Source of the DNA: Acidimicrobiia bacterium
Lineage (GTDB): Bacteria; Actinomycetota; Acidimicrobiia; Spongiisociales; UBA5794
Assembly: GCA_041393965.1 (NCBI GenBank)
Contig: JAWKJB010000001.1
Location: 682,001-746,000 of the forward strand
DNA length: 64,000 bases
Reading direction: 5' to 3'
In this document: piece by piece, positions 1 through 8,970 of the stretch
Layout: each line of letters begins with the position of its first letter
How positions within the stretch are numbered: the first letter of the stretch is position 1
Notes under the pieces: generated by a model
The model's database searches: none
What the model was told of the DNA's origin: nothing
The model's input: only the letters and a program-made list of their open reading frames with translations
Translations under genes and position numbers: made by a program

Positions 1-897
1 GCGTCGATGATCATTGCGGCCTGCTCGTCGAGCAACGATTCGGCATCCGAGATACCCGCCGGGGAGTACCTTGCCGATCTTGATGGCCGAACGGGTGAGC
101 CTGCGCTCGACGCAGGGACAATGGCCGTGCCCGACATCGGTCTTGAGACGACGAGTGCTTTCGCCGCACGGTACGACTCCACCGGCGAAAGCACCATGTT
201 TGACGCAAAGGTGATTCGCGACGGCCGCGTCGACATCCGAATCCCGGAAGGGTCCTTCGATGTCCGGGGGTCGGACCTGCGGGCGCTCGCTTCCGAGCTC
301 GGCGGCTATGTCTCGTCTGGCGAGAGCCATCTCGAGGAACTCGAGGAGAACCGGTATGCCGTTGGCTGGTTCACCCTGAGGATCCCATCCGAGCGTTTCG
401 AAGCTGCCGTCGCGAGAGTCGAAGGTCTCGGGGAGCGGATCTCGTCGTCGCTGTCGAGCCAGGATGTCTCGGACCAGTATGTCGATCTCGAGGGTCGGCT
501 GCGCTACTGGCGCCAGCAGGAGGTCTTCTACACGGGTCTCCTGTCGGAAGCTCAAGACATCGACGATCTCGTCGCCATCCAGGTCCAGATGCAGGATGTG
601 CTGCTCAACATCGAACAGATCGAAGGGCAGCTCCAGTACCTCGACGGTCGCACTTCATTCGCAAGCCTTACCGTGGGACTCACCGAAGTGCCCGACGAGG
701 TTGCGCCGCCGGTCGTCACCGAGCCCGGAACGATCGCCAAGGCCTTCGAGCAGGCAGGTGAGGTGCTGCTTGCAACCGTGGCCTTCCTGATCGTCGCCGC
801 TGCCGTGGTGATTCCGGTTGCGATGCTCGCGCTGCTCGTCTGGTTGATCTTCCGCCTGTTCAACCCTCGCCGCAAGGAACGCCCCGCCGAAGGCTGA
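1..897 (+). CDS. DUF4349 domain lipoprotein (5' end probably outside the window)
   Basis: The reading frame is open to the window edge. A Met at position 7 is followed after four residues by an A-C-S-S lipobox, too short for a signal peptide, so the true start probably lies upstream. The body has the DUF4349 layout: an extracytoplasmic beta region with 'VDIRIPEGSFD', then 'LRIPSERFEAAVARVEGLG', a 'DVSDQYVDLEGRL' stretch and a long amphipathic helix rich in Q and E. One hydrophobic helix follows near the C terminus (about residues 252-282) with a short basic tail. This predicts a membrane-attached envelope protein. Its biochemical role is unknown in the family. It ends 7 nt before a convergent gene. 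Confidence 0.75.
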   Translation, partial: ASMIIAACSSSNDSASEIPAGEYLADLDGRTGEPALDAGTMAVPDIGLETTSAFAARYDSTGESTMFDAKVIRDGRVDIRIPEGSFDVRGSDLRALASELGGYVSSGESHLEELEENRYAVGWFTLRIPSERFEAAVARVEGLGERISSSLSSQDVSDQYVDLEGRLRYWRQQEVFYTGLLSEAQDIDDLVAIQVQMQDVLLNIEQIEGQLQYLDGRTSFASLTVGLTEVPDEVAPPVVTEPGTIAKAFEQAGEVLLATVAFLIVAAAVVIPVAMLALLVWLIFRLFNPRRKERPAEG

Positions 898-904
898 GCG
901 TCGA

Positions 905-1516
905 CTACACCTTCAGGGAGAACGGTGGATATCGGTCGGTGAGGGCTGCACCGTACGCCCACGCACGGGCCCACCACTGGTGGAACCCGACGAAGTAGTA
1001 GTGGAGGGGCAACGGGAGGGAGCCGGTGACGAGCACCCACACAAAGCCGAACCACGCAACGATGATGGTGCCGAGGGTCAGCCAGGCGAGTACGAAGAAG
1101 TGCGGCACCGCGAGGAGCCACCGGATGAGCACGATGCCGCAGAAGGCGAGGACGCGACTCTGCGGCTCTGGGGCCTCCACGACCTCGACCTGGGCCGGAT
1201 GGTTCTCATCGGTTCCGAAGGTTGGATATGCATCCGTCGTGCCGGTGAACCATGCGAAGGATCGACTGATCCACTCGAGGAAGATCAATTCGATGTTTTC
1301 GACCCAGTAGGGCTTACCGCCGGTGAAGAGGATGTACCAGTAGCCGATCCACACCACAACGACGACGGCGATGCTGTAGAGGAACAGCAAGATGATGTGC
1401 GGCAGCAACAGGATCGGTTTGATCAGCAGCACCCCGAGTGCTGCAAGTCCTCGGCTTCGCTGCTCGTCGTCCACCGGCGACACGAACTCCACCGGGTAGC
1501 TGGCCTTTTCCGTCAT
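905..1516 (-). CDS. DUF4389 family membrane protein
   Basis: 203 residues beginning MTEKASYPVEF. Two pairs of hydrophobic segments (around residues 24-52 and 114-150) are separated by a hydrophilic loop. The repeated 'W...Y..LFTGGKPYW' and 'W..VLVTGSLPLPL' arrangement with aromatic residues after the helices is typical of DUF4389 proteins. The start is chosen because ATG at 1516 overlaps the TGA of the upstream AlbA-type gene as ATGA, implying translational coupling. A longer open frame upstream has out-of-frame composition. The family has no assigned function; integral membrane location is the only secure statement. Confidence 0.7.
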   Translation of the reverse strand: MTEKASYPVEFVSPVDDEQRSRGLAALGVLLIKPILLLPHIILLFLYSIAVVVVVWIGYWYILFTGGKPYWVENIELIFLEWISRSFAWFTGTTDAYPTFGTDENHPAQVEVVEAPEPQSRVLAFCGIVLIRWLLAVPHFFVLAWLTLGTIIVAWFGFVWVLVTGSLPLPLHYYFVGFHQWWARAWAYGAALTDRYPPFSLKV

Positions 1517-2298
1517 TTCCACCTCGTCTGCCGGTATTCGGCGAACTCGTCCGTCAAGAGCTTCCGCGTCGAGTTTCCCATACGAACATAGAAATCCGCA
1601 GTTCGTTGCCCGCCGGGTTCGTCGAGAAACACCGGGCGGTCCGACGGTTCCACACGCACGACGACGACATGTTCGTCCCCAGCGGGTTCGAACCGGGTCG
1701 AGACGCTCGCAAGCGCCGGCTTGCCGAGGGTCTCTTGGAGATAGTCGTTGAGCCACAGCTCGAATCGGTCATGATCCGGCTCCTTCATCAGCGCAAGGTC
1801 GTTTGCGAGCCCCACGGGGGATCCGTCATCGTCGACTCCGATCACGAGGAGTCCACCCTCGGCGTTGAGGAACCCTGCCACCGTTCGGGCGATTGCGAGC
1901 TCCATTCGCTCGTCGCGGGTCTGGGTGTGCAGGTTCCAACGGGCGGTCGACTTGAACTCCACCGAAGCCGATTCGCCAGCGGCGAGGATCGCTTCGATGG
2001 GAATCGGTGCCGTGTCTTGCGATCGGAACCCGAAGCGCGTTGCGGCGAACTCGGCCGCAACGAGAACGATGACCGACCCGACGAGGCCCCCCACCACGGT
2101 GGTGAGCCCGATGTCGACAAGGGGGCGATCGGAGGCGACGAGGTTGACGAGGATGCTGCCAAGCCCGGCTCCTGCGATTCCGATCAGCGTGGTCTCGGCG
2201 ATGGTGAAGCTCTGGCGCCCGGGGATGACGAACCGAGCTGTGCTCCCGAGGACGAGACCGGCGACGAGGATCCCGAAGATGAGGAGGCTCGTTTCCAT
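1513..2298 (-). CDS. Membrane-anchored AlbA_2/Schlafen-type putative DNA-binding protein
   Basis: 261 residues from ATG at 2298; a GTG one codon earlier is possible. Three hydrophobic helices occupy roughly residues 3-85, with 'GSTARFVIPGRQ' and a Gly-rich second helix resembling the small GlsB/YeaQ/YmgE (transglycosylase-associated) membrane proteins. The C-terminal half has the AlbA_2 (Schlafen AAA_4-type) signature: 'ESASVEFKST', 'FLNAEGGLLVIGVDDDG', 'VRVEPSDRPVF' and 'YVRMGNSTRKL'. AlbA_2 domains bind nucleic acids or nucleotides in known members. The ATG lies 7 nt after a TAACCT hexamer, consistent with leaderless transcription. It is coupled to the downstream DUF4389 gene. Function unknown. 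Confidence 0.72.
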   Translation of the reverse strand: METSLLIFGILVAGLVLGSTARFVIPGRQSFTIAETTLIGIAGAGLGSILVNLVASDRPLVDIGLTTVVGGLVGSVIVLVAAEFAATRFGFRSQDTAPIPIEAILAAGESASVEFKSTARWNLHTQTRDERMELAIARTVAGFLNAEGGLLVIGVDDDGSPVGLANDLALMKEPDHDRFELWLNDYLQETLGKPALASVSTRFEPAGDEHVVVVRVEPSDRPVFLDEPGGQRTADFYVRMGNSTRKLLTDEFAEYRQTRWK

Positions 2299-2305
2299 CA
2301 CGCCG

Positions 2306-2311
2306 AGGTTA
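2306..2311 (-). promoter_or_regulatory. -10 hexamer TAACCT, leaderless promoter
   Basis: The hexamer lies 7 nt upstream of the ATG at 2298, so transcription would start at or next to the start codon. No Shine-Dalgarno sequence is visible. Confidence 0.4.
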
Positions 2312-2336
2312 CCGACACCGGAGAACCGGCCGCTGG

Positions 2337-3353
2337 TCAGGAGATCTCCACACCCCGGGCGCCGTCGACCACCTCGCCGATGACCGCGGCATCGAGTTCG
2401 CTCACCTCCATGGCCTTGAGCGTCGCTGCGACATCGTCGCTCGCGACGATTGCCACAAAGCCGATCCCCATGTTGAAGGTTCTGAACATGTCACCGAGCG
2501 GTATCGCTCCGAGATGCTGGAGGACACCGAAGACATGGGGTACCTCCCATGTGGTGCGGTCGATGACGGCCCTCCGACCTTCCGGCAAGACTCGCAGCAC
2601 ATTGCCGGGAAGTCCGCCACCGGTGATGTGGGCGAGTGCGTGTGGTTTGACCCTCGCAAGGAGGTTTCCGATACCGGGCGCGTACACCACGGACGGCTCG
2701 AGCAGCACCTCGACGGTCGAGCGCTTGGTATCGGGGAAGGTGCCATCGAGCGCAAGCTTGGTGCCGATGATCGCCCGAACGAGGGAGAAGCCGTTCGAGC
2801 GCAGGTTCGGGCTGCCGATACCGACAAGGGCATCTCCGGGTGCCACGGTGGTGGGATCGATCTCTTCACCGAGTTCAACGATGCCGAGCGCGGTGGCCGA
2901 CAAGTCGAACTGGTCGGGTCCCATCACACCCGGGTGTTCGGCCGTTTCGCCTCCGAGGACGGCGATGTCAGCAGCGGAGCATGCGTCACAGACCGACCCG
3001 ATCAGTTCCTCGACTCGGTCGACATCGAGACGGCCGATTGCGATGTAGTTCGTCAACGCGATCGGAGTGGCGCCGACGGCAGCGAGGTCGTCCGCGACCA
3101 TCGCGACCGCGTCGTATCCGAGCCCACCGACGATCCCGGCCCGCCGGGCGAGATCGGCTTTGGTTCCCACGCCGTCGGTCGTCATCATCAGCACAGGATT
3201 CCGGTAGCCGACCGGGATCCCGATGCCTGCGGCGAAGCCTCCGAAGCCACCGACGACATCATCCGTCCAGGTCGAGGTGACCCTCCACTCGATACGCTCG
3301 ACCAATTCGTCCGCCGCGTCGAGGTTTACGCCGGCATCCTCGTAGCTGGTCAT
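2337..3353 (-). CDS. purM: Phosphoribosylformylglycinamidine cyclo-ligase (AIR synthetase)
   Basis: 338 residues. PurM closes FGAM to AIR with ATP in the fifth step of purine synthesis. Visible family motifs are 'YEDAGVNLDAAD' at the N terminus, 'GGFGGFAAG', 'MMTTDGVGTKADLA' near residue 65, 'VLGGETAEHPGVM', 'GIGSPNLRSNGFSLVR' and 'HITGGGLPGNVLR'. The length is normal for the family. The ATG at 3353 overlaps the purF stop as ATGA, so purF-purM is a coupled pair. An upstream in-frame extension is purF sequence in another frame and was not used. Cytoplasmic; assignment secure. Confidence 0.97.
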   Translation of the reverse strand: MTSYEDAGVNLDAADELVERIEWRVTSTWTDDVVGGFGGFAAGIGIPVGYRNPVLMMTTDGVGTKADLARRAGIVGGLGYDAVAMVADDLAAVGATPIALTNYIAIGRLDVDRVEELIGSVCDACSAADIAVLGGETAEHPGVMGPDQFDLSATALGIVELGEEIDPTTVAPGDALVGIGSPNLRSNGFSLVRAIIGTKLALDGTFPDTKRSTVEVLLEPSVVYAPGIGNLLARVKPHALAHITGGGLPGNVLRVLPEGRRAVIDRTTWEVPHVFGVLQHLGAIPLGDMFRTFNMGIGFVAIVASDDVAATLKAMEVSELDAAVIGEVVDGARGVEIS

Positions 3354-4786
3354 GGCGCACGCTCGAGGAGGAACTTGCCGTCGGCCGTGGGGACCTCCGT
3401 TGGATACCGGCCAGAAAGGCAAGCCGTGCAGAACGCATCAGATCCTGCACCGGTCGCGTCGATGAGCTGGTCGAGGTCGAGGTAGACGATCGAGTCGACC
3501 CCGAGATGGGCGGCGATCTCATCAACGGATCGACCTGCCGCAAGGAGCGTCGAACGGTCGCCGGTGTCCATGCCGTAGAAGCACGGCCACCGGTACGGAG
3601 GGGACGAGATGCGCAGATGGACCTCTGTGGCGCCCGCTTCGCGCACCATGGCGACCAGCTGGCGTGTTGTCGAACCGCGGACGATGGAGTCATCGACGAG
3701 CACAACCCGCTTGCCTTTCACGACCCCCGGCATGGCGTTGAGCTTCATGCGGACACCGCGATCGCGCATCGACTGCGCGGGTTCGATGAAGGTGCGTCCG
3801 ATGTAGCGGCTCTTCACGAGCCCATCGACATACGGGATCCCGGACACCGCCGCGAAACCCTGTGCGGCAGGGATCCCGGACTCCGGTACCGGAACGGTGA
3901 TGTCCGCGTCCACCGGTGCTTGGCGGGCGAGAAGTTCGCCCATGCGCTGTCGGGTGGTGTGGACGGTCTCGCCGAGGAGGGTCGAATCGGGCCGGGCGAA
4001 GTAGACGAATTCGAACAGGCACAGGTCGGTTGTGGCTTCCGGGAACGGGTAGCGGCTCCGGGGTCCGTTCTCGTCGATGATGACGAGTTCGCCCGGTCCG
4101 ATCTCACGAACGAACGAAGCACCGAGGACATCCAGAGCGGCCGTTTCCGACGCGACGATCCAGGCGTCGCCAATCCGACCGAGGCACAGCGGCCTGAAGC
4201 CGTGCGGGTCGCGGACGCCGACGAGGGTCGAGCGGTCCATGATCGCGAGCGAGAAGGCCCCATCGAAGGTGGGAAGCACGGCTTCGAGGGCATCCGGGAG
4301 ATCGAGATCGTTCTCCGACATTGCGGTCGCGATCGCATCGGTCATCAGCTCCGAATCGGTCGTGGCCGCGCCGGCGTCCGCAGAAGCAGCGAGCTTGGCG
4401 GTGTTGGTGAGGTTGCCGTTGTGGGCGAGCGCGATCCCGTTTGATCCGAGATGTCGGAACACCGGCTGGGAGTTCTCCCATGAGTTCGAACCGGTGGTCG
4501 AGTAGCGAGTGTGTCCGATGGCGAGGGAGCCGGGAAGCCCGGCGAGAATGGCCTCGTTGAAGACCTGGGCGACGAGCCCGAGGTCCTTGTAGACCGTGAG
4601 GTTCTCTCCGTCGCTGACCGCGATCCCTGCACTCTCCTGGCCCCGGTGTTGGAGGGCGAAGAGCCCGAAGTAGGTGTGCCTTGCCGCTTCGACGGTCGGT
4701 CCGATGATTCCGAAGACGCCGCATGACTCACCAGCGCGATCGGTGGGAGACCTCACGATGGGATCTGCCAGCTGCTGTTCGGTCAC
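3350..4786 (-). CDS. purF: Amidophosphoribosyltransferase
   Basis: 478 residues with a GTG start. PurF makes 5-phosphoribosylamine from PRPP and glutamine, the first committed purine step. The N-terminal nucleophile is Cys22 in 'ESCGVFGI', so a 21-residue propeptide must be removed, as in the Bacillus-type enzyme. The PRPP loop 'VVLVDDSIVRGSTTRQLV' is present. Cysteines in 'DLCLFEFVYF', 'WPCFYGMD' and 'FCTACLSGRYP' are at the positions that bind the [4Fe-4S] cluster in this class. The GTG is 7 nt after a TACACT hexamer. It overlaps purM by 4 nt. Confidence 0.97.
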   Translation of the reverse strand: MTEQQLADPIVRSPTDRAGESCGVFGIIGPTVEAARHTYFGLFALQHRGQESAGIAVSDGENLTVYKDLGLVAQVFNEAILAGLPGSLAIGHTRYSTTGSNSWENSQPVFRHLGSNGIALAHNGNLTNTAKLAASADAGAATTDSELMTDAIATAMSENDLDLPDALEAVLPTFDGAFSLAIMDRSTLVGVRDPHGFRPLCLGRIGDAWIVASETAALDVLGASFVREIGPGELVIIDENGPRSRYPFPEATTDLCLFEFVYFARPDSTLLGETVHTTRQRMGELLARQAPVDADITVPVPESGIPAAQGFAAVSGIPYVDGLVKSRYIGRTFIEPAQSMRDRGVRMKLNAMPGVVKGKRVVLVDDSIVRGSTTRQLVAMVREAGATEVHLRISSPPYRWPCFYGMDTGDRSTLLAAGRSVDEIAAHLGVDSIVYLDLDQLIDATGAGSDAFCTACLSGRYPTEVPTADGKFLLERAP

Positions 4787-4793
4787 AGCGGCG

Positions 4794-4799
4794 AGTGTA
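4794..4799 (-). promoter_or_regulatory. -10 hexamer TACACT of purF
   Basis: Lies 7 nt upstream of the purF GTG start. It gives purF-purM its own probable leaderless promoter in the 31-nt gap after the rhomboid gene. Confidence 0.4.
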
Positions 4800-4817
4800 C
4801 CCGTCCCTCGAGCAGGG

Positions 4818-5678
4818 TCACATCACAAGGAAGCTGCCGACGGCAGCCGCAACCGTCGCAGCTGCGGCGATCACGGTTCGTATCTCGCGGGCGCGGTGGC
4901 GACCGACGGCCAACAGCGACCACAAGAAGGCGATCGCGACCCCTGCGACGAACCCGCCGAGGTGGCCGAGCCAGTCGATGCCCCCGACGAGGAACGGGAG
5001 GGCGATGTTGATTGCCATGAGGAACCCGAGTTGGTTGAACATGGCGCGCCCGCCAGGTGAATGGCGCATCTTCCACGCGACGAACATCCAGGCTCCGAAG
5101 AGTCCGAAGATCGCCCCTGACGCACCGACCGCCCATCCGAATTCGCTTCCGAACGCCATCGAGGCGAACCCGCCGGCGCCTGCGGATGCGAGGTACAACG
5201 CTGCGAAGGGAACGGATCCGACCTGCTGCTCGAGCCGCGGTCCGAACAGGTACAGGGCGTACATGTTGAACAGGATGTGCATCAAGCCTCCGTGGACCAG
5301 CGCGACGGTGAAGATGCGGTACACATCGGGTTCGACCAGCTCCCCGCCGATCACCGCAGCAGGGGGATGGACGAGCGCCAACACCTGATAGAGCCATGTC
5401 TGCAATTCGGGGGAGAGGAAACCCATGACGAAGATCGCGCCGGTCACGACCATGATGCCGAACGAGACCGGGGTCGTGGCAAAGGAAGGTCCGGCGAGGG
5501 CGGTCCTCGCGCGCACGACGCGGGCTCTTGGGTCGGTCTTGGCGCAGCTCGGGCACTTCTGTCCGACGGACGCGTCGTGGCTGCACTCGACACAGATCGG
5601 CTTTCCGCAGGTTGTGCACGACAGTCGGGTCGGCCGGTCCGGATGCCGGTAGCAAGTCGTCGCGGTGGAGTCGGTCAT
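4818..5678 (-). CDS. Rhomboid family intramembrane serine protease with N-terminal zinc-ribbon
   Basis: 286 residues. The first ~45 residues form a B-box/zinc-ribbon-like motif: C..H in 'CYRHPD', then 'SCTTCGKPICVECSHDA' and 'KCPSC'. Six or seven hydrophobic helices follow. The rhomboid active site is visible: Ser in 'GASGAIFG' and the catalytic His in 'WLGHLGGFVAG', with 'HGGLMHILFNMYALYLFG' carrying the conserved His/Asn. Rhomboids cleave transmembrane substrates in the membrane. ATG at 5678 is chosen because a TACGGT hexamer lies 6 nt upstream. It sits between purL and purF on the same strand; no functional link to purines is evident. Confidence 0.9.
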   Translation of the reverse strand: MTDSTATTCYRHPDRPTRLSCTTCGKPICVECSHDASVGQKCPSCAKTDPRARVVRARTALAGPSFATTPVSFGIMVVTGAIFVMGFLSPELQTWLYQVLALVHPPAAVIGGELVEPDVYRIFTVALVHGGLMHILFNMYALYLFGPRLEQQVGSVPFAALYLASAGAGGFASMAFGSEFGWAVGASGAIFGLFGAWMFVAWKMRHSPGGRAMFNQLGFLMAINIALPFLVGGIDWLGHLGGFVAGVAIAFLWSLLAVGRHRAREIRTVIAAAATVAAAVGSFLVM

Positions 5679-5684
5679 CCCAGA

Positions 5685-5690
5685 ACCGTA
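5685..5690 (-). promoter_or_regulatory. -10 hexamer TACGGT, leaderless promoter of rhomboid gene
   Basis: Six nucleotides separate the hexamer from the ATG at 5678; no ribosome binding site is present between them. Confidence 0.4.
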
Positions 5691-5846
5691 ACGACCAACG
5701 CGTACCCAGGGTTCCCGTTCAACGAAAAGGTGCACTGTGGCCCACGGAAAGGGGATCGGCGCGTCCGGCGACACGATCGGTGGCCAGCGCCTTGGTACTT
5801 CGTTCGCACCTCGGTGACAGGATGTGCAGTCTGGTACTGCCGGTTG

Positions 5847-8033
5847 TCACGCCTTGCTGTCGATGCTCCGCTCATGTCCCATGCGGCGCGGGATGGCGTT
5901 CGCCCAGACGGCCCGTGCCTCGGCGAGGCTGATGGATCCCGCGGGGCCGAAGTCGATCGTGGAGCCGACCATCGTTCCAACCTGCCGATGGGGAGCCTCG
6001 GTTGGGAGGTCGTCGCCAAAACCCACCGCGAGAAACCTCAGCGGGGTCTCGTCGAGGAGTTCGGCCGCGTCGAGTCCGTGAACGGCACATCCCGTGTTGG
6101 AAGCGATGGCGATCTCGGTGAGCGCCACGGCGAGACCGCCGGTCGAGATGTCGTGGAGTACCGGGACGGTGGTCGCGAGCGTCGTTGCCGCACCGATGAC
6201 GGTCCGGGCAACACGAGGGTCGGCTACCGATGGTCGACCCGTCGTATGGCCGTGCACGATGCGGTCATACGCCGATCCCGCGAAGTCACCGATTGCGTCG
6301 GGGCCGACGAGCCAGATCGTCATGCCGTCTTCTGCGCGGTCGAGGCGTGGTGGTGCCGAGGGCATCGGATCGCAGAATCCGAGCATGCCGACCACCGGCG
6401 CGGGATAGATGTCGACGCCGTCGGTCTGGTTGTAGAACGACACATTCCCGCCGACCACAGGGATGTCGAGCGACGCACAGGCCGTCGCCATCCCCTCGAC
6501 GGTTTCGATGAACTGCCACATGACCTCGGGATTCTCCGGAGATCCGAAGTTGAGATTGTCGACCACCGCATAGGGAGCTGCACCGGTCACGGCGACATTG
6601 AGCGCCGCCTCGAACACGATCCGGGCAGCGGCCCTCCGAGGATCCAGCCAGCACCGATGTGCATCCCCGTCGGTCGACACGGCGAGGCCCTTCGTGGTGC
6701 CCTTGATGCGCATCAGCGATGCGTCGTGGCCCGGTTCGATCACGGTGTTGAGGAACAACATGTGGTCGTACTGGTTCGAGATCCACGAGCGGTCCCCGAT
6801 GGCGGGATCATCGAGCAGCTGCAGGAGCGCCTCGGTGATATCGCCTCCTTCGGGCGGGAGGGGTTCGTGGGCCCAGATGCCGTCGAGGTAGGAGGGCCGG
6901 GCGGCCGGACGGTCGTAGACGGGGGCATCGTCGGCGAGGGACGCCGCGGGGACCTCAGCGACGAGTTCCCCGCCCGCGTAGACACGAAGCTCAGGTCCTT
7001 CGGTGACGGTTCCGATCGTCGACGCGTCGATCTCCCACCGGTCTGCGAGTGCGAGGACCTCGGCTTCGTGTTGCGGGGTGACGATCGCAAGCATGCGTTC
7101 CTGGGATTCGGACATCAGGATCTCGCCCGGCGTCATCCCTTCCTCACGAACATGGACCCGGTCGAGGTCGACATCCATTCCCACGCCACCGTTGCCTGCA
7201 ACCTCGGAGGTGGCGCACGACATGCCAGCCGCGCCGAGATCCTGGATCGCAACGACGAGACCGCGTTCGTAGAGTTCGAGGCACGCCTCGATGAGCTTCT
7301 TCTCCTCGAACGGGTCACCGATCTGGACATTCGGACGCTTCTCCTCGTCACCCTCCTCGAACGACGCCGACGCGAGGATGGATGCTCCTCCGATGCCGTC
7401 GCGGCCGGTGGCGTTGCCAAGCAGGATGGCCCGGTTTCCGATGCCGGACGCTGCCGAGAGCACGAGCTGATCCCTCTTGAGAAGGCCAAGTGCCATCACA
7501 TTGACCAGCGGGTTCCGGGAGAAGTGATCACCGAACTCCACCTCGCCACCGAGCGTGGGAACTCCCACGGCGTTGCCGTAGCCCGCGATCCCCGACACCA
7601 CCCCTTCGAAGAGGTAGCGGTTGTGGGGGTCGTCGAGGGCACCGAACCGGAGTGGGTCCCATACGGCAACCGGCCGTGCTCCCATCGTGAAGACATCCCG
7701 CAAGATGCCCCCGACGCCGGTCGCAGCACCCTGATAGGGCTCGACAAACGACGGATGATTGTGACTCTCGATGCGCAGCGCTGCGAGCCAGCCGTCACCG
7801 ATATCCACCACACCGGCGTTTTCGCCTGGCCCGACCACCACCCACGGCTGGTCGGAACGGAACTTCCCGAGATGGATACGGGACGACTTGTACGAACAGT
7901 GCTCGGACCACATCACCGAATACATGGCGAGTTCGGCGTCCCGTGGCTCCCGGCCGAGAAGCTCGACGACCGCCCGGTATTCGTCGTCCGTCATGCCGAG
8001 CTTCGCGTGGGCAGATTGCTCGGCTGTGGTCAC
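5847..8033 (-). CDS. purL: Phosphoribosylformylglycinamidine synthase subunit PurL
   Basis: 728 residues with a GTG start, the size of the small PurL that works with separate PurS and PurQ. It converts FGAR to FGAM with ATP, using ammonia from PurQ. Motifs seen: 'MWSEHCSYKSSR' near residue 42, 'GPGENAGVVDIGDG', 'ALRIESHNHPS', 'GVGGILRDVFTMGARP', 'LGAAGMSCATSE', 'SESQERML', and 'PVVGGNVSFYNQT' toward the C terminus. GTGA overlaps the purQ stop by 4 nt. It is last in the purC-S-Q-L block; 168 nt then separate it from the rhomboid gene. Confidence 0.97.
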   Translation of the reverse strand: MTTAEQSAHAKLGMTDDEYRAVVELLGREPRDAELAMYSVMWSEHCSYKSSRIHLGKFRSDQPWVVVGPGENAGVVDIGDGWLAALRIESHNHPSFVEPYQGAATGVGGILRDVFTMGARPVAVWDPLRFGALDDPHNRYLFEGVVSGIAGYGNAVGVPTLGGEVEFGDHFSRNPLVNVMALGLLKRDQLVLSAASGIGNRAILLGNATGRDGIGGASILASASFEEGDEEKRPNVQIGDPFEEKKLIEACLELYERGLVVAIQDLGAAGMSCATSEVAGNGGVGMDVDLDRVHVREEGMTPGEILMSESQERMLAIVTPQHEAEVLALADRWEIDASTIGTVTEGPELRVYAGGELVAEVPAASLADDAPVYDRPAARPSYLDGIWAHEPLPPEGGDITEALLQLLDDPAIGDRSWISNQYDHMLFLNTVIEPGHDASLMRIKGTTKGLAVSTDGDAHRCWLDPRRAAARIVFEAALNVAVTGAAPYAVVDNLNFGSPENPEVMWQFIETVEGMATACASLDIPVVGGNVSFYNQTDGVDIYPAPVVGMLGFCDPMPSAPPRLDRAEDGMTIWLVGPDAIGDFAGSAYDRIVHGHTTGRPSVADPRVARTVIGAATTLATTVPVLHDISTGGLAVALTEIAIASNTGCAVHGLDAAELLDETPLRFLAVGFGDDLPTEAPHRQVGTMVGSTIDFGPAGSISLAEARAVWANAIPRRMGHERSIDSKA

Positions 8034-8722
8034 GCCCGCACCAAAGCGGCAGATGCGACGAAGCTCTCGATCATGACCATGCCGTCAGAGGATCCGAGGA
8101 TCTGCTCTGATGCCCGTTCCGGATGCGGCATGAGCCCGGCGATGTTGCGATGCTGGTTCGTGATGCCAGCGATCGCGTTCGTTGAACCGTTCGGGTTGGA
8201 GGCGTCCGACACTTTGCCGGAGGGATCGCAGTAGCGGAGGATCACCTCGTCAGCGGCTTCGATCGCGTCGATGTCGGATGCCACGAAGTTGCCTTCGTAC
8301 GAATTGAGGGGCACTTCCATGACCTGGCCGACCGCCGCCGCCCGCGTCAGGATGCTGTCTGTCGACTCGACGCGCAGATGGATTGGCTTGCAGATGAACT
8401 TGAGGTCCCTGTTGGCGACGAGGGCGCCGGGGAGGAGCCCTGCTTCGCACAGGATCTGGAACCCGTTGCAGATGCCGAGGATGGGCATGCCGGTCGTGGC
8501 AAGGCGCTCGACCTCCGCCATGATGGGAGAGAAGCGTGCGATGGCTCCAGTTCGCACATAGTCGCCGTGGGCGAATCCCCCCGGCAGAACGATCCCGGTC
8601 GCACCGGCGAGGTCGGTGTCGGTGTGCCACACGATCTCCGTGTCGGCTCCAGCGAGCGCGAGCGCGTGGGCGATGTCGTATTCGCAGTTGGTCCCCGGGA
8701 ACACGACGACCGCGATCGTCAT
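8030..8722 (-). CDS. purQ: Phosphoribosylformylglycinamidine synthase subunit PurQ (glutaminase)
   Basis: 230 residues, class I glutamine amidotransferase fold. The nucleophile is Cys85 in 'LGICNGFQIL'; the His/Glu dyad is in 'LMPHPERASE'. Also visible are 'FPGTNCEYD' and 'LPGGFAHGDYVRTGA'. It supplies ammonia to PurL. The ATG at 8722 overlaps the purS stop as ATGA, and its own stop overlaps purL as GTGA, so stoichiometric expression with PurS and PurL is likely. A longer in-frame extension upstream overlaps purS and was rejected. Confidence 0.97.
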   Translation of the reverse strand: MTIAVVVFPGTNCEYDIAHALALAGADTEIVWHTDTDLAGATGIVLPGGFAHGDYVRTGAIARFSPIMAEVERLATTGMPILGICNGFQILCEAGLLPGALVANRDLKFICKPIHLRVESTDSILTRAAAVGQVMEVPLNSYEGNFVASDIDAIEAADEVILRYCDPSGKVSDASNPNGSTNAIAGITNQHRNIAGLMPHPERASEQILGSSDGMVMIESFVASAALVRA

Positions 8723-8970
8723 GGCCCCGACTCGATGTGGTAGTGCTCGATCACCGGGTTGGCGAGAAGTTTCCGACACATGTCGTCGACTTGCTTTCGT
8801 GCTGCTGCCTCGTCGGTGGCGTCGACTTCGATCGCGATGACCCTGCCGAAGGAGACCTCTCCCACACCGGTGAAACCGAGATCGTGAAGTGCCCGCCTTG
8901 CCGTGGTTCCCTCCGGATCGGAGAGCCCCTGCTTGCGGGTGATCGTGACGCGGAGTTCGTGCATCGTCAC
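8719..8970 (-). CDS. purS: Phosphoribosylformylglycinamidine synthase subunit PurS
   Basis: 83 residues from GTG at 8970, or 81 from ATG at 8964. PurS bridges PurL and PurQ in the three-subunit FGAM synthase. The family pattern is clear: 'ELRVTITRKQGLSDPEG', 'ALHDLGFTGVGEVSFGRVI' and 'MCRKLLANPVIEHYHIE'. The GTG overlaps the purC stop as GTGA, matching the coupling used across this operon; the ATG also fits family length. Its stop overlaps purQ by 4 nt. Confidence 0.93.
   Translation of the reverse strand: MTMHELRVTITRKQGLSDPEGTTARRALHDLGFTGVGEVSFGRVIAIEVDATDEAAARKQVDDMCRKLLANPVIEHYHIESGP

Noticed and set aside
5277..8234. Long plus-strand open frame antisense to purL
   Set aside because: Shadow of purL and neighbours; amino acid composition (Arg, Asp, His rich) is typical of antisense frames.
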